Positions 17,655 through 26,641 of a stretch of DNA of 64,000 nucleotides are shown piece after piece (position 1 is the first letter of the stretch; each line of letters starts with the position of its first letter). This DNA is from an uncultured Myxococcales bacterium (GTDB lineage: Bacteria; Myxococcota_A; UBA9042): contig CAIYWC010000195.1 in NCBI GenBank assembly GCA_903929795.1, positions 1 through 64,000 of the forward strand, written 5' to 3'. The notes beneath the pieces were generated by a model. The model ran no database searches. It saw only the letters and a program-made list of their open reading frames with translations, and had not been told where the DNA came from. Position numbers and translations under genes: made by a program.

Positions 17655-19478
17655 TCACGACCACGGCAATCCCGCGAGTGCGCCAATCCGCGGGCCGAAC
17701 GCCGCCTCCAGCGCCACACGCAGCTGCGGACTTCCGGGAGCAAAAGGTCCATGGGTTTGGCCATCATGCAGCACCAGCAGCGCATCCGCGTGACGCGTCG
17801 CCAGCCGCAGATCGTGCACCGCGGCGACGATCAGCCGGCCCTGCGCGTGTGTGATCTCCGCCAGCATCGCCAGCATCTGCTCTGCCTGCGGCAGATCCAG
17901 CGACGCCGACGGCTCGTCCAGCAGCACCACGTCGGCCTCGCGCGCCAGCACCATCGCCACGAACGCGCGCTGCAGCTGACCGCCCGACAGCGCCGCGCAC
18001 GGCTCCGCCGCCCGGTCGGCCAGCTGGCACTGCGCCAGCGCCCGCTGGACGGCGCGCAGGTCGTCGGGCGGCAGGTCGGTCCGCCACGGCTGCGCGCCCA
18101 AAAACGCCGTCCGCCCCAGCGCCACCAGCGCCTGCACCGTCAGCCCGGGCTCGGCGCGCGGATCCTGCGGCAGCAACGCCACGTGATCCGGCGCCCGCCC
18201 CGCCTGCACGCGCGCGCGCCCGTGGTCCAGCACCAGCCCGGACGTCGGTGGCGCCACACCCGCCAGCGCCCGCAGCAGCGTCGACTTGCCCGCGCCATTG
18301 GCGCCCACGAGCAGCAGCAACTGCCCGCGCTGCAGGTCCAGGTGCACGTCGCGCAGGGTCGGCGCCGGCTGGCCCGGATGCTGCAGGCGGAGCGCGCGGG
18401 TCGAGAGGATCGCGTCCGTCGGCTGCGCGGGCGGCGGCGGCTCCGCGTACAGCGGCGGTTGCCGGCGGTGCAGGCCCAGCAGGACCACGAGCACGGGCGC
18501 GCCGGCCAGCGCCGTCAGGATGCCCACCGGCAGCTCCGCGGGCGCCACCAGCACGCGCGCCAGGGCGTCGCACAGCATGAGGAACGCCGCGCCAAACAGC
18601 GCCGCGCCTGGCAGCAGCGCGCGGTGGTCGCGGCCCAGCCAGCCACGCAGCGCGTGCGGCACAAGCAGGCCGACAAAGCCGATAATCCCGCCCAGCGACA
18701 CGGCAATCGCTGCCAGCGCGCTCGACCACCACAGCGCGTGCTTGGCCAGCCGCGCCTCGTCCACGCCCAGACCGCGCGCCGCGTCGCTGCCCAGCCCGAG
18801 CGCATTCAGGCCCGCCGCCGCCCGCAGTGACCAAAGCAGCGCCAGCGCGAGCAGCGCGACCATCGGCACGGCCAGCCGCCAGTCCGGCAGGGACACGCCG
18901 CCCATCAGCCACAGCGTCGCGGCGCGCAGGCGCATATCGCTGAATTGGTAGAGCAAAAACGAGGTCATGGCGCCGGCGAATGCCGTCAGCACCAGGCCTG
19001 CCAGGAGCACGCGCTCCGGCCGCAGCGGCCCACCGGCGCGCGCGATCGCGAACGCCAGGGACACCGCCGCCAGCGCGCCGGCAAACGCCGCCAGCGGCTG
19101 CAGCCATGGGAGCACCTGCTCAAACGGCAGCGCCAGCAGCCCGCACAGCCAAGCCGTTAGCGGCGCGGCCAGCACCGCGGCAGTTGTCGCACCCGCGCTT
19201 GTGCCCACAAGGTAGGGATCTGCAACCGGATTGCGAGTCGCCGCCTGCAGCAGCACGCCCGAGATCGACAGCGACGCGCCGATCAGCGCCGCCGCCACCG
19301 CCCGCGGCAGGCGAACGTCGCGGAGAATCGCCAGCGCCACCGCGTCGCCGTCGTGCGCCTGCCGCAGCAGCGTCCAAACCGGCGTGTGGCCCGCGCCCAG
19401 CGAGAGCGTCACGCCCGCCGCCAGCAGCAGCACGACAAAGCCCAACAGCCAGGCGCGGGTCGGATGGGACAAAACCAC
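17655..19478 (-). CDS. btuCD: Fused cobalamin ABC transporter permease-ATPase (BtuC-BtuD)
   Basis: A 607-residue fusion. Residues 1-338 form a FecCD/BtuC permease with about nine to ten hydrophobic segments. It carries family signatures such as LPRAVAAALIGASLSISG and RNPVADPYLVGTSAG. A Pro-rich linker (340-355) joins it to a complete ABC ATPase: Walker A GANGAGKST (392-400), Q-loop near 438, signature LSGGQ (497-501), Walker B VVLLDEP (517-523) and H-loop His555. Permease and ATPase are usually separate genes. The GTG start at 19478 has GGGAG nearby, nine bases after btuF. With BtuF it would move cobalamin across the inner membrane. The specificity comes from the riboswitch and btuB upstream. 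Confidence 0.93.
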   Translation of the reverse strand: MVLSHPTRAWLLGFVVLLLAAGVTLSLGAGHTPVWTLLRQAHDGDAVALAILRDVRLPRAVAAALIGASLSISGVLLQAATRNPVADPYLVGTSAGATTAAVLAAPLTAWLCGLLALPFEQVLPWLQPLAAFAGALAAVSLAFAIARAGGPLRPERVLLAGLVLTAFAGAMTSFLLYQFSDMRLRAATLWLMGGVSLPDWRLAVPMVALLALALLWSLRAAAGLNALGLGSDAARGLGVDEARLAKHALWWSSALAAIAVSLGGIIGFVGLLVPHALRGWLGRDHRALLPGAALFGAAFLMLCDALARVLVAPAELPVGILTALAGAPVLVVLLGLHRRQPPLYAEPPPPAQPTDAILSTRALRLQHPGQPAPTLRDVHLDLQRGQLLLLVGANGAGKSTLLRALAGVAPPTSGLVLDHGRARVQAGRAPDHVALLPQDPRAEPGLTVQALVALGRTAFLGAQPWRTDLPPDDLRAVQRALAQCQLADRAAEPCAALSGGQLQRAFVAMVLAREADVVLLDEPSASLDLPQAEQMLAMLAEITHAQGRLIVAAVHDLRLATRHADALLVLHDGQTHGPFAPGSPQLRVALEAAFGPRIGALAGLPWS

Positions 19479-19487
19479 GGCAACTCC

Positions 19488-20435
19488 CTACAGCGGCTCA
19501 AGAATCGGCAGATCCAGCAGCGCCAGCGGGTGCAGCAGCCGCGCGATCTCCTCCACGCCCAGCGCCAGCCGCGGACCCGGCCGCGCGACCAGATCCGCGT
19601 GCAGTGGAAACACCTGCCCGGCGCGCACCGCCCGCAGCAGCGCCATCGTCGGCCGGCGGCGCAGCGATTGCAGCGACTGCGGCTGGTCCTGGACATCGGC
19701 GTCGCCCAGCAGCACCACGTCGGGGTCCGCGGTCAGTACAGCTTCCGGAGATACCTGAAACCATTCGCGCGGTTCAGACGCAAACACGTTCTGGCCGCCG
19801 GCGCGCGTCAGCACTTCATGGCCAAAGGTCGCCGCGCCGATCGTGTACGGCTGCCCGCCGATGCCAGCGTCCATCTCGTAGAAAACTGACGGTGCTCCAA
19901 GACCTTGCACATGCCGTTGAATCAGCTGAATTCGTTCGCCAAACGCTGCAGCCAGCGCCTCGCCCGCCTGCGCGCGCCCGCACGCCTGCCCGACCGCGCG
20001 CAGCGTCTGCGCCACCTCCGCGACATGCTTGGGCGCAAACGCCAGCCACGGCACGTGCGCGGCATCCAGCGCGGCGGCGAGCGCGGGCGGCGGGAAATTG
20101 CTGAGCACCAGATCCGGCCGCAGGGCGAGGATCGCCTCCGCGCTGGGCGCAAAGCCCTGGACTGCGGGAATCGCGCGCGCGGCGGGCGGAAAATCGCTCC
20201 AGCCGTCGCGCAGCACGATGCGATCGCCACAGCCAACCGCGAAGAGCGTCTCCGTCAGCGCCGGCGAGAGCGAGACGATTCGCAGGACAGGCGCGGCGAG
20301 CGTGACGGCATGGCCGCGTTGATCGACGACAGCATGCAGGTTGTCAGAAGACTTTGTGGAAGTATCCTGAGCGGTTGGCGGCACAAGTTGCGTGCAACTC
20401 ATCACCATCAGCGACAAAATGATAGATGGGCGCAT
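19488..20435 (-). CDS. btuF: Cobalamin ABC transporter substrate-binding lipoprotein (BtuF-like)
   Basis: A 315-residue class III periplasmic binding protein. A short lipoprotein signal (MRPSIILSLMVMSC) anchors it in a membrane. Typical segments are RIVSLSPALTETLFAVGCGDRIV, PDLVLSNFPPPALAAAL and TAGGQNVFA-like text (LTRAGGQNVFASEP). The role is to deliver cobalamin to the fused BtuCD protein. The start ATG overlaps the stop of the propeller gene as TGATG, with GGAG seven bases upstream, so the two are probably translationally coupled. A much longer in-frame upstream extension is only a shadow of that gene. Confidence 0.9.
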   Translation of the reverse strand: MRPSIILSLMVMSCTQLVPPTAQDTSTKSSDNLHAVVDQRGHAVTLAAPVLRIVSLSPALTETLFAVGCGDRIVLRDGWSDFPPAARAIPAVQGFAPSAEAILALRPDLVLSNFPPPALAAALDAAHVPWLAFAPKHVAEVAQTLRAVGQACGRAQAGEALAAAFGERIQLIQRHVQGLGAPSVFYEMDAGIGGQPYTIGAATFGHEVLTRAGGQNVFASEPREWFQVSPEAVLTADPDVVLLGDADVQDQPQSLQSLRRRPTMALLRAVRAGQVFPLHADLVARPGPRLALGVEEIARLLHPLALLDLPILEPL

Positions 20436-21658
20436 CAGAAGACTCCAAAGTCGATCGCGCCGAGGCTGCCGGGATTGCTGCTGGTCGCCGCAAGCTCGCT
20501 CGTGTCCGCGGCGGTAAGCGCGAAGACGCGAACGTCGCCGCTGGCGTTGGTGCGGTCGCCGAGCAGGATGCGCGTTCCGCCGTCGGGCGCGACCATGCCG
20601 CTGATGCTGAACGGTCCGCTGCCTTGGCCGACCTGCACCGGTTTGCCGCCGGCGGTCTCGAACCGCCAGATGCGGTCGGGCGTGCTGGAGTCGGGATCGC
20701 CGGGTGTGGCGACGAGGCAGTGGCCGCCGGCCACGCAGGCGACGTCGCGCCCCAACGTCGATGCGCCGCCAAAGTCGCTGGCGTGAAAGAGGATTTGAGC
20801 CGACGGCGTGGCGTTGCCGGGCGTGATCAGCACGACGCCGGCGTGCGCGCCCTGGTCGGCTTTGTCGGAGTACGCGCCCGGGCAAACCGCGACGAAACTC
20901 TGGAGGTCCGGCTGCCAGCTCATCGCAATGCAATTCTTGATGTTCGGAATGTCAACCGTATGAATGATCGAATCTGTCACCGGATCGATCTCCAGGATCC
21001 GCGCGTCGCCCTGGTGGGAAAAATCCGCCGCGAGCGACTGCAGCGGCAGCCATAAGCGAATTCCCGGCTTGGACGCGCGACTCCCGGCCGCCACAAGCCC
21101 TTTCTCGCTCGCGTACGGCGCCAGGTCGATGCGCCCCAGCAGCTTGCCGTCGGTCGGGTCGACAATCAGCACGTCGTCGCCTTCATCCAGGTCCGTCGGA
21201 TCGGGCGTCGGCGCCGGATTGCGCTTCATCCGCACGACGTACATCTTGTGGGCGTCGATCGGGATCGCGTCCTGCGGGTTGCTGTAAAAGCCGGTGCTCA
21301 CCGGAATTTGCCTGATGCTGCGGTCGGTTGGCTGCCAAAATGTGATGACGGCGTTGCCGCGGTCGATGATCACGATGCGACCGTCGTCCCACGGCGTTTG
21401 CGCCAGTGCGGCATCGCCGGAAAGCGCCGTCGTGGCTGCGGAAACTTGCGAGCCAGAGTCCCAGACCGCCGCGCCGACGCGCACTTGTGTGTCCGCTGCC
21501 AAGAGCGACAGCGCCGAACTTTTGTAGTCCGAACCGAGCACGGCGAGGCGATTGCCGGCGGCGGGCAAGGCGGTCTCATACGCACCGGCGGGCTTGGCGG
21601 CGCTCGTGTCATCGGCGCAGGCGGCGAGCCACGCACACGCCAGGATCAACCACTTCAC
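20435..21658 (-). CDS. Beta-propeller lipoprotein in the B12 operon (BtuG-like candidate)
   Basis: A 407-residue lipoprotein: signal MKWLILACAWLAAC (GTG start), then an apparent beta-propeller of YVTN/NHL kind. About seven strand clusters of the form RIVIIDRGN, DDVLIVDPTDGKLLG, ARILEIDPVTD, HCLVATPGD and TRILLGDRTN can be seen. It sits between btuB and btuF. Its GTG overlaps the btuB stop by four bases (GTGA), with GGAGG upstream. In Bacteroides, BtuG is a propeller lipoprotein that sits on BtuB and captures B12 at the surface. Position and fold suggest the same job here; sequence homology to BtuG has not been shown. Confidence 0.8.
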   Translation of the reverse strand: MKWLILACAWLAACADDTSAAKPAGAYETALPAAGNRLAVLGSDYKSSALSLLAADTQVRVGAAVWDSGSQVSAATTALSGDAALAQTPWDDGRIVIIDRGNAVITFWQPTDRSIRQIPVSTGFYSNPQDAIPIDAHKMYVVRMKRNPAPTPDPTDLDEGDDVLIVDPTDGKLLGRIDLAPYASEKGLVAAGSRASKPGIRLWLPLQSLAADFSHQGDARILEIDPVTDSIIHTVDIPNIKNCIAMSWQPDLQSFVAVCPGAYSDKADQGAHAGVVLITPGNATPSAQILFHASDFGGASTLGRDVACVAGGHCLVATPGDPDSSTPDRIWRFETAGGKPVQVGQGSGPFSISGMVAPDGGTRILLGDRTNASGDVRVFALTAADTSELAATSSNPGSLGAIDFGVF

Positions 21659-23763
21659 GGCGATACCTCCGCAATTTCCCCAGGTTTTGCCTGCAGTTCC
21701 ACCGGCTGCGGCGTCTCATCGTCGCGCCACATGTGCCAGCCCAGCTGCAGCCAGACCGTCCGGCCCGGCAGCGGGTAGCCGATGAGGTCCACGATCGGCG
21801 CGTTCAGCGCGTTGTCCACCCGCAGCTCCAAAAACACCTGCCACGGCTTGTGTTCCAGCCGCAGCCCGCCGCTCACCAGCGTCTGGGCCGGCACCACGAC
21901 CAGGTTCGCCGCGTCCAGAAAGTGCCCCGCCTGCCACTGCCCGGCGACGAACGGTCGCCACGCCAGCGGTCCCGTCCGCTTGAGCCAGTCCGCGCGCAGG
22001 GACCAACGCGTCCGCGGGCGCATCGGCAGCGCCTTGCCGTCGTACGCCGGCCGGCCGGACGTGTCCTCGGCGATGAGCGTCGTGTGCTGGCCGATGAGCC
22101 GCAGCTGCTTAAAAAGCCGGGTCGAAGCCTGCACTTCCACGCCGGTCAGCCGCGCGCTTGCGGTGTTGTCAAACCGCGCCTCCTGCGCGTTCACCGCCGC
22201 CAGCTGGATGAGGTCGTCGACCTGCTTGTAGAACGCGCTCGCGTCCACGGCCACCGTCCAGCGCTCCGCTTCGTAGCGCGCCGCCAGACCGACGTCCCAG
22301 GTCATCGCCGTCTCGGGCAGCAGCGTCGAATTGCCGTGGACCACGCCGTCGTTGCCGTACAGCTCCATCAGCGTCGGCGCCCGCGTCCCACGCGTCCAGG
22401 ACGCCCGCGGCGCCAGCCAAGGCAGCGCCTGCCAGGACGCCGCCAGCCGCGTCGTCCACAGCGCGTTTTCCGCCACCGTCACATCGCGCGCCGTGAACGG
22501 GTAGCTCTCGTCGGTCGACCGGCGACTGTGCTGCATCTCCACGCTCGCCGATGGCACCACTTGCACGCCGATCTCCGGCCAGTGCAGCGGCAGCCCGAGC
22601 CCCGCCTGCAGCGATTGCCGGGTCGAAGTCGGCTGGTCCGTCCCGTTCAGCACGTCGTGCGTCGCCACGTCGCCCGCCATCGCCGCCACCCGCGTCACCG
22701 CACTCAGCGCGCCCACCAGCGGCGTCTGCCAAACCGTCTGCAGCCCCACCGTGCGAATCGTCTGCGCCGTCTGCCACGGCACGCCCAGCTCGCCGCGCGG
22801 ATCGTTCACGTCCGTGCCCAGCCACGAGCCCTGCAGCGACACGCGCACCCGGTCGTCTTGCCGCCAGACATTTTGGCCCAGCAGCGACAGCGCAGCAAGT
22901 TGGCGATCCCGCTGGAGATTCGCCGTCGCGGACTCAAACAGCGCAGGTCCGGGAATGCCCTGGCTCAAGCCCGCACCGAACCAGCGGCCTTGCAGCGTCC
23001 AGCGCCGGTTGATCTGCCACTGGCCGCCGACCGTCCCGCCCAGGCGATCGAGCGCGTTGTTTTGGCGGATGCGCGTGGAATCGTCGGCCGTGTTGTACAA
23101 CGTACCGTTGTCAAAGCGAAAAGGGAAGTCGCCGTCAGCGTGCACGTAGCGGATGCCGCCGGAAATGCGCAGCGTGTCCGCGTGCCAGGCGGCGGCGGCT
23201 TCCGTCTGGCGTGCGCCATAACTGCCCATTCCCGCATTGAATTCGCCGCCCACGCCGTCGGGCTGGCGCAAGGTCAGCCGCAGCGTGCCGCCGATGGCCT
23301 GGTTGCCCAGCGCGGCGGGCGTCATCCCGCGGTAAATCTCCAGCCGCTCGATCTGTCCGGACGGCAAGTCCGCCAAATCCAAGGGCGATCCGTCCAGCGA
23401 CTGCAGCGGCACGTCGTCGATGTACGCGTCCACCTGCTCCGAGGAACAGCCACGCACGGTCAGCAGCGCCGGCGCGCCAAAGCCGCTCAGCTGCTGGACA
23501 TGCAAACCCGCTTGGGAATCCAGCGCTTCCGCGACCGAAAGGTGATTGTCACGCAGGTCGTCGCCGGTGATGACGTTCGCCGCCGCAGTCGGGTCCAGTT
23601 CGGCGGCGGGCAGCTCCGGCTTGCGTCCGTGCACGCGCGAGGGCGGCAGACGCCAGGTGGGCAGGGCGGTCGGCGACGCGGATTCCGGCAAATCTGCAGC
23701 ACGCGCGGCGATCGGCGCGAGCGCAAGCAGACAGGACAACAAAAGCGCGACGCGAACCGGCAT
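21655..23763 (-). CDS. btuB: TonB-dependent cobalamin receptor (BtuB-like)
   Basis: A 702-residue outer-membrane receptor. The signal peptide (MPVRVALLLSCLLALAPIAARA) is followed by a plug domain at about residues 50-165: NVITGDDLRDNHLSVAEAL, LTVRGCSSEQVDAYIDDVPL and GQIERLEIYRG. The rest is a 22-strand-type barrel (PRASWTRGTRAPTLMELYG, ALNAPIVDLIGYPLPGR). It should import cobalamin with energy from TonB. The assignment as BtuB rather than a siderophore receptor rests on the cobalamin riboswitch just upstream and on the btuF and btuCD genes downstream. ATG 23763 is preferred; an upstream in-frame codon at 23781 adds six polar residues. Confidence 0.92.
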   Translation of the reverse strand: MPVRVALLLSCLLALAPIAARAADLPESASPTALPTWRLPPSRVHGRKPELPAAELDPTAAANVITGDDLRDNHLSVAEALDSQAGLHVQQLSGFGAPALLTVRGCSSEQVDAYIDDVPLQSLDGSPLDLADLPSGQIERLEIYRGMTPAALGNQAIGGTLRLTLRQPDGVGGEFNAGMGSYGARQTEAAAAWHADTLRISGGIRYVHADGDFPFRFDNGTLYNTADDSTRIRQNNALDRLGGTVGGQWQINRRWTLQGRWFGAGLSQGIPGPALFESATANLQRDRQLAALSLLGQNVWRQDDRVRVSLQGSWLGTDVNDPRGELGVPWQTAQTIRTVGLQTVWQTPLVGALSAVTRVAAMAGDVATHDVLNGTDQPTSTRQSLQAGLGLPLHWPEIGVQVVPSASVEMQHSRRSTDESYPFTARDVTVAENALWTTRLAASWQALPWLAPRASWTRGTRAPTLMELYGNDGVVHGNSTLLPETAMTWDVGLAARYEAERWTVAVDASAFYKQVDDLIQLAAVNAQEARFDNTASARLTGVEVQASTRLFKQLRLIGQHTTLIAEDTSGRPAYDGKALPMRPRTRWSLRADWLKRTGPLAWRPFVAGQWQAGHFLDAANLVVVPAQTLVSGGLRLEHKPWQVFLELRVDNALNAPIVDLIGYPLPGRTVWLQLGWHMWRDDETPQPVELQAKPGEIAEVSP

Positions 23764-23824
23764 GCAAGCCTCGCGTCCCAAGCCCCGGGGACGCAGCCGC
23801 CCGCGTGTTCACGCCGGCGGCAGA

Positions 23825-24000
23825 CGATGCGCGCGACCGGTCTCCTGACTCGCAGCGCGGGTCCAACCGCCTTCCCGTCGCCGCCGGTTGCGCGGCGGTG
23901 GACAGTGGCTTTGTGGTTGGCCGTTAGGCTGCCTACAGTGGCGGGTCCGTGCCGGCTGAGGCTGGTTGGCCTTCCCCGGCTTCCCTCGTGATGTCAAGGA
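23825..24000 (-). promoter_or_regulatory. Cobalamin (B12) riboswitch upstream of btuB
   Basis: On the minus strand the conserved parts of the adenosylcobalamin riboswitch occur in order. GAGGGAAGCC...GGAA comes first (near 23970-23985). It is followed by ACCCGCCACUGU (near 23935-23947), CCACUGU (near 23905), GACGGGAAGGCGG (near 23866-23880) and the B12 box AGUCAGGAGACCGGUC (23835-23850). Binding of cobalamin in the nascent RNA normally lowers expression of uptake genes. About 60 bases separate the B12 box from the btuB start, including a GC-rich stretch (CCCCGGGG near 23784-23791) that could form part of the switch. The exact 5' end is approximate. Confidence 0.93.
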
Positions 24001-24093
24001 GATGCGAATCGCCTTGCCATCCGGCGTCTCCGAAGAGACGCATCGCGAGCGCTGCAACGCTAGCCCGAAGTGCGGGGCCACGTCAATGCGTGC

Positions 24094-25560
24094 TTATTGG
24101 CAGAGCGGATCGCCGGCGCCGCACGCCTGTAGCAGCAGCGCCTGCTGGACTTCGGTCAGCGTGCCATCGGTCAGCGGCGTGACATCCATCTTCGCGGCAA
24201 AACCGACCGCGCCGCTTTGGATGCCATGCGCCTGGACCGTCAGCTTCGTGATGCCATGGGCGTTGCAGACCACGATCCCGGCGACGTTGCCTGGGACCGC
24301 GCATGCCGGCGGCGAGTTGTCCAGGTCGATGACCTGCTGCTTGAACGTGGCGTTGGTCAAGTCGCACGGCTTTGTCGCGTCGACGTCGCTGAACGGCACA
24401 AGCACCGTGCCATTGCCGCTGATTTGGTATTGCACGCTGCTGACGCCGTGGCTGCCGCACGACGCGCCGTCCGAAAACGCCACGGGGATCGCGATGATCG
24501 TGCGCTGCGCGATGTCGATAGCCGCGGAAATGTTTGCGGTCTGGTTGGCGAGGATCGTGACCGGTCCGGTCAGGTTCACGTTGCCGTACGCGTTCGCGTC
24601 TGGCGGATTGGCCTCGTCGATGCGCACGTACACGGGTCCGGCGGCGACGTTGCTGAACGACGCCTGGCCGGTCTTGCAGTCCAGCTGCGTCGTCGCGAGC
24701 GCAGTCGTCTGGTCGCTGCCGAGCACCGTCACGTTCAGCTTGCCCAGCGAGTACTTGGCGCAGCCGGCCGCGGGCGACGCGCCGAACACGGTCCAGCTCA
24801 ACGTCAAGCCGCCAACGCCTGCGCTCGCGCCGAGCGGGGAAATGTCGAACGGTCCGACGGTTGTGTCGTTGTTGGCGGGCAGCGTGTAGGGGCCCTTGAA
24901 CGCCGGCGTGCCCCAGGAAGGATGGCCGGTGACGTCGCTCGGCGTGTAGCCGTCCAGCAGCACGTAGTATGTGCCCGGGTCGAGGTTTGCGACGACCGCG
25001 CCGCCGGTTGCGCAGGTGACAGAGGTCGAGCCGATGACGTTGGTCTGCGTCGCGTCGTAGACGCTCAAGACCACGGTTTTCAAGCCGTTGGTGCCGCACG
25101 CCGTCGCCGCCGCCTGGCCGCTGACCGTCCACGAGGCCTGGATGCTGCTACCGGTGACGGTGCTGGTCGGCGCGAGTACGAGGATGTCCGATTGAACGGT
25201 GTTGTACGCCTGAACGGTGATCGTCTCCGCCGGGCTGGCCGCCACGACCGATCCGTCGCCGCCGATGGCCTCCACGTGCAGCGTATAAGCGCCTTCGCCG
25301 ACCTGGATGGTCATCGCGCCGTCCGTGCAGCGGCCGTTGGTGAACGTGCCGTAGTCGGCGCCGTTGCGGGTCGCCACGACGTTGACGCTGGCGATCGTTG
25401 CGCACGTCGTCCCCGGACCGGTCGCCCACTGGACGATGACGCTGCCGCGCGCGGAGCTGTTGTTGACCATGCAGCCCGTCAAGGGCAGCGCAAACGCGAA
25501 GAGGCTGAACGCCAACGCGCGCGAACGACCTTGCACCCACTTACCGACGCTCTTGCCCAT
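24094..25560 (-). CDS. Lipoprotein with repeated Ig-like domains, unknown function
   Basis: A 488-residue lipoprotein whose signal ends in LTGC (about residue 31). The mature part looks like three to four beta-sandwich repeats of about 110 residues. Each has paired cysteines and recurring phrases: VNVVATRNGAD...C, TVVLSVYDATQTNVIGSTSVTC, LNVTVLGSDQTTALATTQLDC, and each ends in a GTYYVLLDGY or GPVYVRIDEA type strand. No enzyme motif is visible. A surface or adhesion-like role is possible but not shown. The start has GGAGGA upstream. It reads away from the NlpC-like gene across a 196-bp divergent gap. Confidence 0.75.
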   Translation of the reverse strand: MGKSVGKWVQGRSRALAFSLFAFALPLTGCMVNNSSARGSVIVQWATGPGTTCATIASVNVVATRNGADYGTFTNGRCTDGAMTIQVGEGAYTLHVEAIGGDGSVVAASPAETITVQAYNTVQSDILVLAPTSTVTGSSIQASWTVSGQAAATACGTNGLKTVVLSVYDATQTNVIGSTSVTCATGGAVVANLDPGTYYVLLDGYTPSDVTGHPSWGTPAFKGPYTLPANNDTTVGPFDISPLGASAGVGGLTLSWTVFGASPAAGCAKYSLGKLNVTVLGSDQTTALATTQLDCKTGQASFSNVAAGPVYVRIDEANPPDANAYGNVNLTGPVTILANQTANISAAIDIAQRTIIAIPVAFSDGASCGSHGVSSVQYQISGNGTVLVPFSDVDATKPCDLTNATFKQQVIDLDNSPPACAVPGNVAGIVVCNAHGITKLTVQAHGIQSGAVGFAAKMDVTPLTDGTLTEVQQALLLQACGAGDPLCQ

Positions 25561-25756
25561 GCTCGCATCCTCCCCAAGTTTATGGCCTTTCGCTTGTTCG
25601 CCCGGTCGTCCAACGCACCGGGCGACAGCGTATTCACGCCTGCGTTGCCGGCCAGTATAGGACAAAGTTGACGAAAAAACCGATAGCGCCATCCTCAACC
25701 GCGCGGGGACTTCCCGCCGCCGGATCGCCACCTTGCGCCTACTCGCTGCGAAACGC

Positions 25757-26638
25757 ATGCGCTCCACGCTGGCCGCCCTTGGCTGTGTCCTGACGCCGCT
25801 GGCCCAAAGCTGTGTCCGTCCAGCGCAAGTAAGCGATTCCTATGCATTTGGCGCCGGCGCGCTGAACACCGATAGCTGGTCGACCCACCCGCGCGCCCGC
25901 GTGCCCACGCCCGCGCCCCGGCCGCCCGAGCCTGCGCCCGTCGCGCGCACGGAGCCGCCCAAGCCCGAGCCGCCCCAGCAGACGGTCCAGACCCCGCAGC
26001 CGCCCAAGGCATCGCCGCGCCCGGAGCCGCCGCCGCGGGTCGTGGCGCAGCCGATCGTCGAGGCGCCCAGACCGGAGCCGGAGCCCGTCAAGCCGGTGCT
26101 CGAAGCGCCGCGTGAACAGCAGCCGACGCTCGCCGGGTCGACGCGCACCGAGGCCGATCTGCGCGGGATCCAGCGCGTGGAGGCGGCTTCCGCGCTGCTG
26201 GGCACGCCCGGTTTGCAGGACCGCGCGTTCGTGGCGCACGTGTTGCGCGCGGCGGGCCAGGACCTGGAAGTGGACCGCAATCGCCCGTACGCGCCGGCGC
26301 TGTACGAGCTGCTGCAGCACCGCGGGCTGTTGGTCCAAACCGGCGCCGCGCTGCCGGGCGACTTGATTTTCTTCAAGAATACTGCAGATCTCAACAGCAA
26401 TGGCCGGCCTGACGACGGCGTGACGCTGGTCGGCGTGGTGGAGCGAATCGATGGTTCGCGGGTGGTGCTGATCGCCCAGCGTGCGGGCAAAGTGCGGCGG
26501 CTGGCGGTCGATCCGTCGCGGCCGGAGCTGGTGCGGGACGCGCACGGCGAGGTCGTGAACACGCGGCTGGTGCGTTGGCCGGGCTCCGATGGGCCGCTGA
26601 CGGCGGGGCAATGCCTCGCCGGGTTTGCGCGGCCGTAA
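25757..26638 (+). CDS. Exported protein with a degenerate NlpC/P60-like domain
   Basis: A 293-residue exported protein: an N-terminal signal (MRSTLAALGC..), a Pro/Glu-rich linker (about 50-123), and a C-terminal domain that reads like NlpC/P60 or CHAP cell-wall hydrolases. DRAFVAHVLRAAG (155-167) lines up with the DCSGFV...AG helix, and LPGDLIFF (199-206) with PGDLvFF. VTLVGVVERIDG (222-233) lines up with HVGIY. The nucleophile Cys and the catalytic His are both missing, so a non-catalytic wall- or peptide-binding role is likely. The start could also be TTG 25733; neither has a strong ribosome site. It converges on mutS2 with a gap of three bases. Confidence 0.65.
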   Translation: MRSTLAALGCVLTPLAQSCVRPAQVSDSYAFGAGALNTDSWSTHPRARVPTPAPRPPEPAPVARTEPPKPEPPQQTVQTPQPPKASPRPEPPPRVVAQPIVEAPRPEPEPVKPVLEAPREQQPTLAGSTRTEADLRGIQRVEAASALLGTPGLQDRAFVAHVLRAAGQDLEVDRNRPYAPALYELLQHRGLLVQTGAALPGDLIFFKNTADLNSNGRPDDGVTLVGVVERIDGSRVVLIAQRAGKVRRLAVDPSRPELVRDAHGEVVNTRLVRWPGSDGPLTAGQCLAGFARP

Positions 26639-26641
26639 CGC

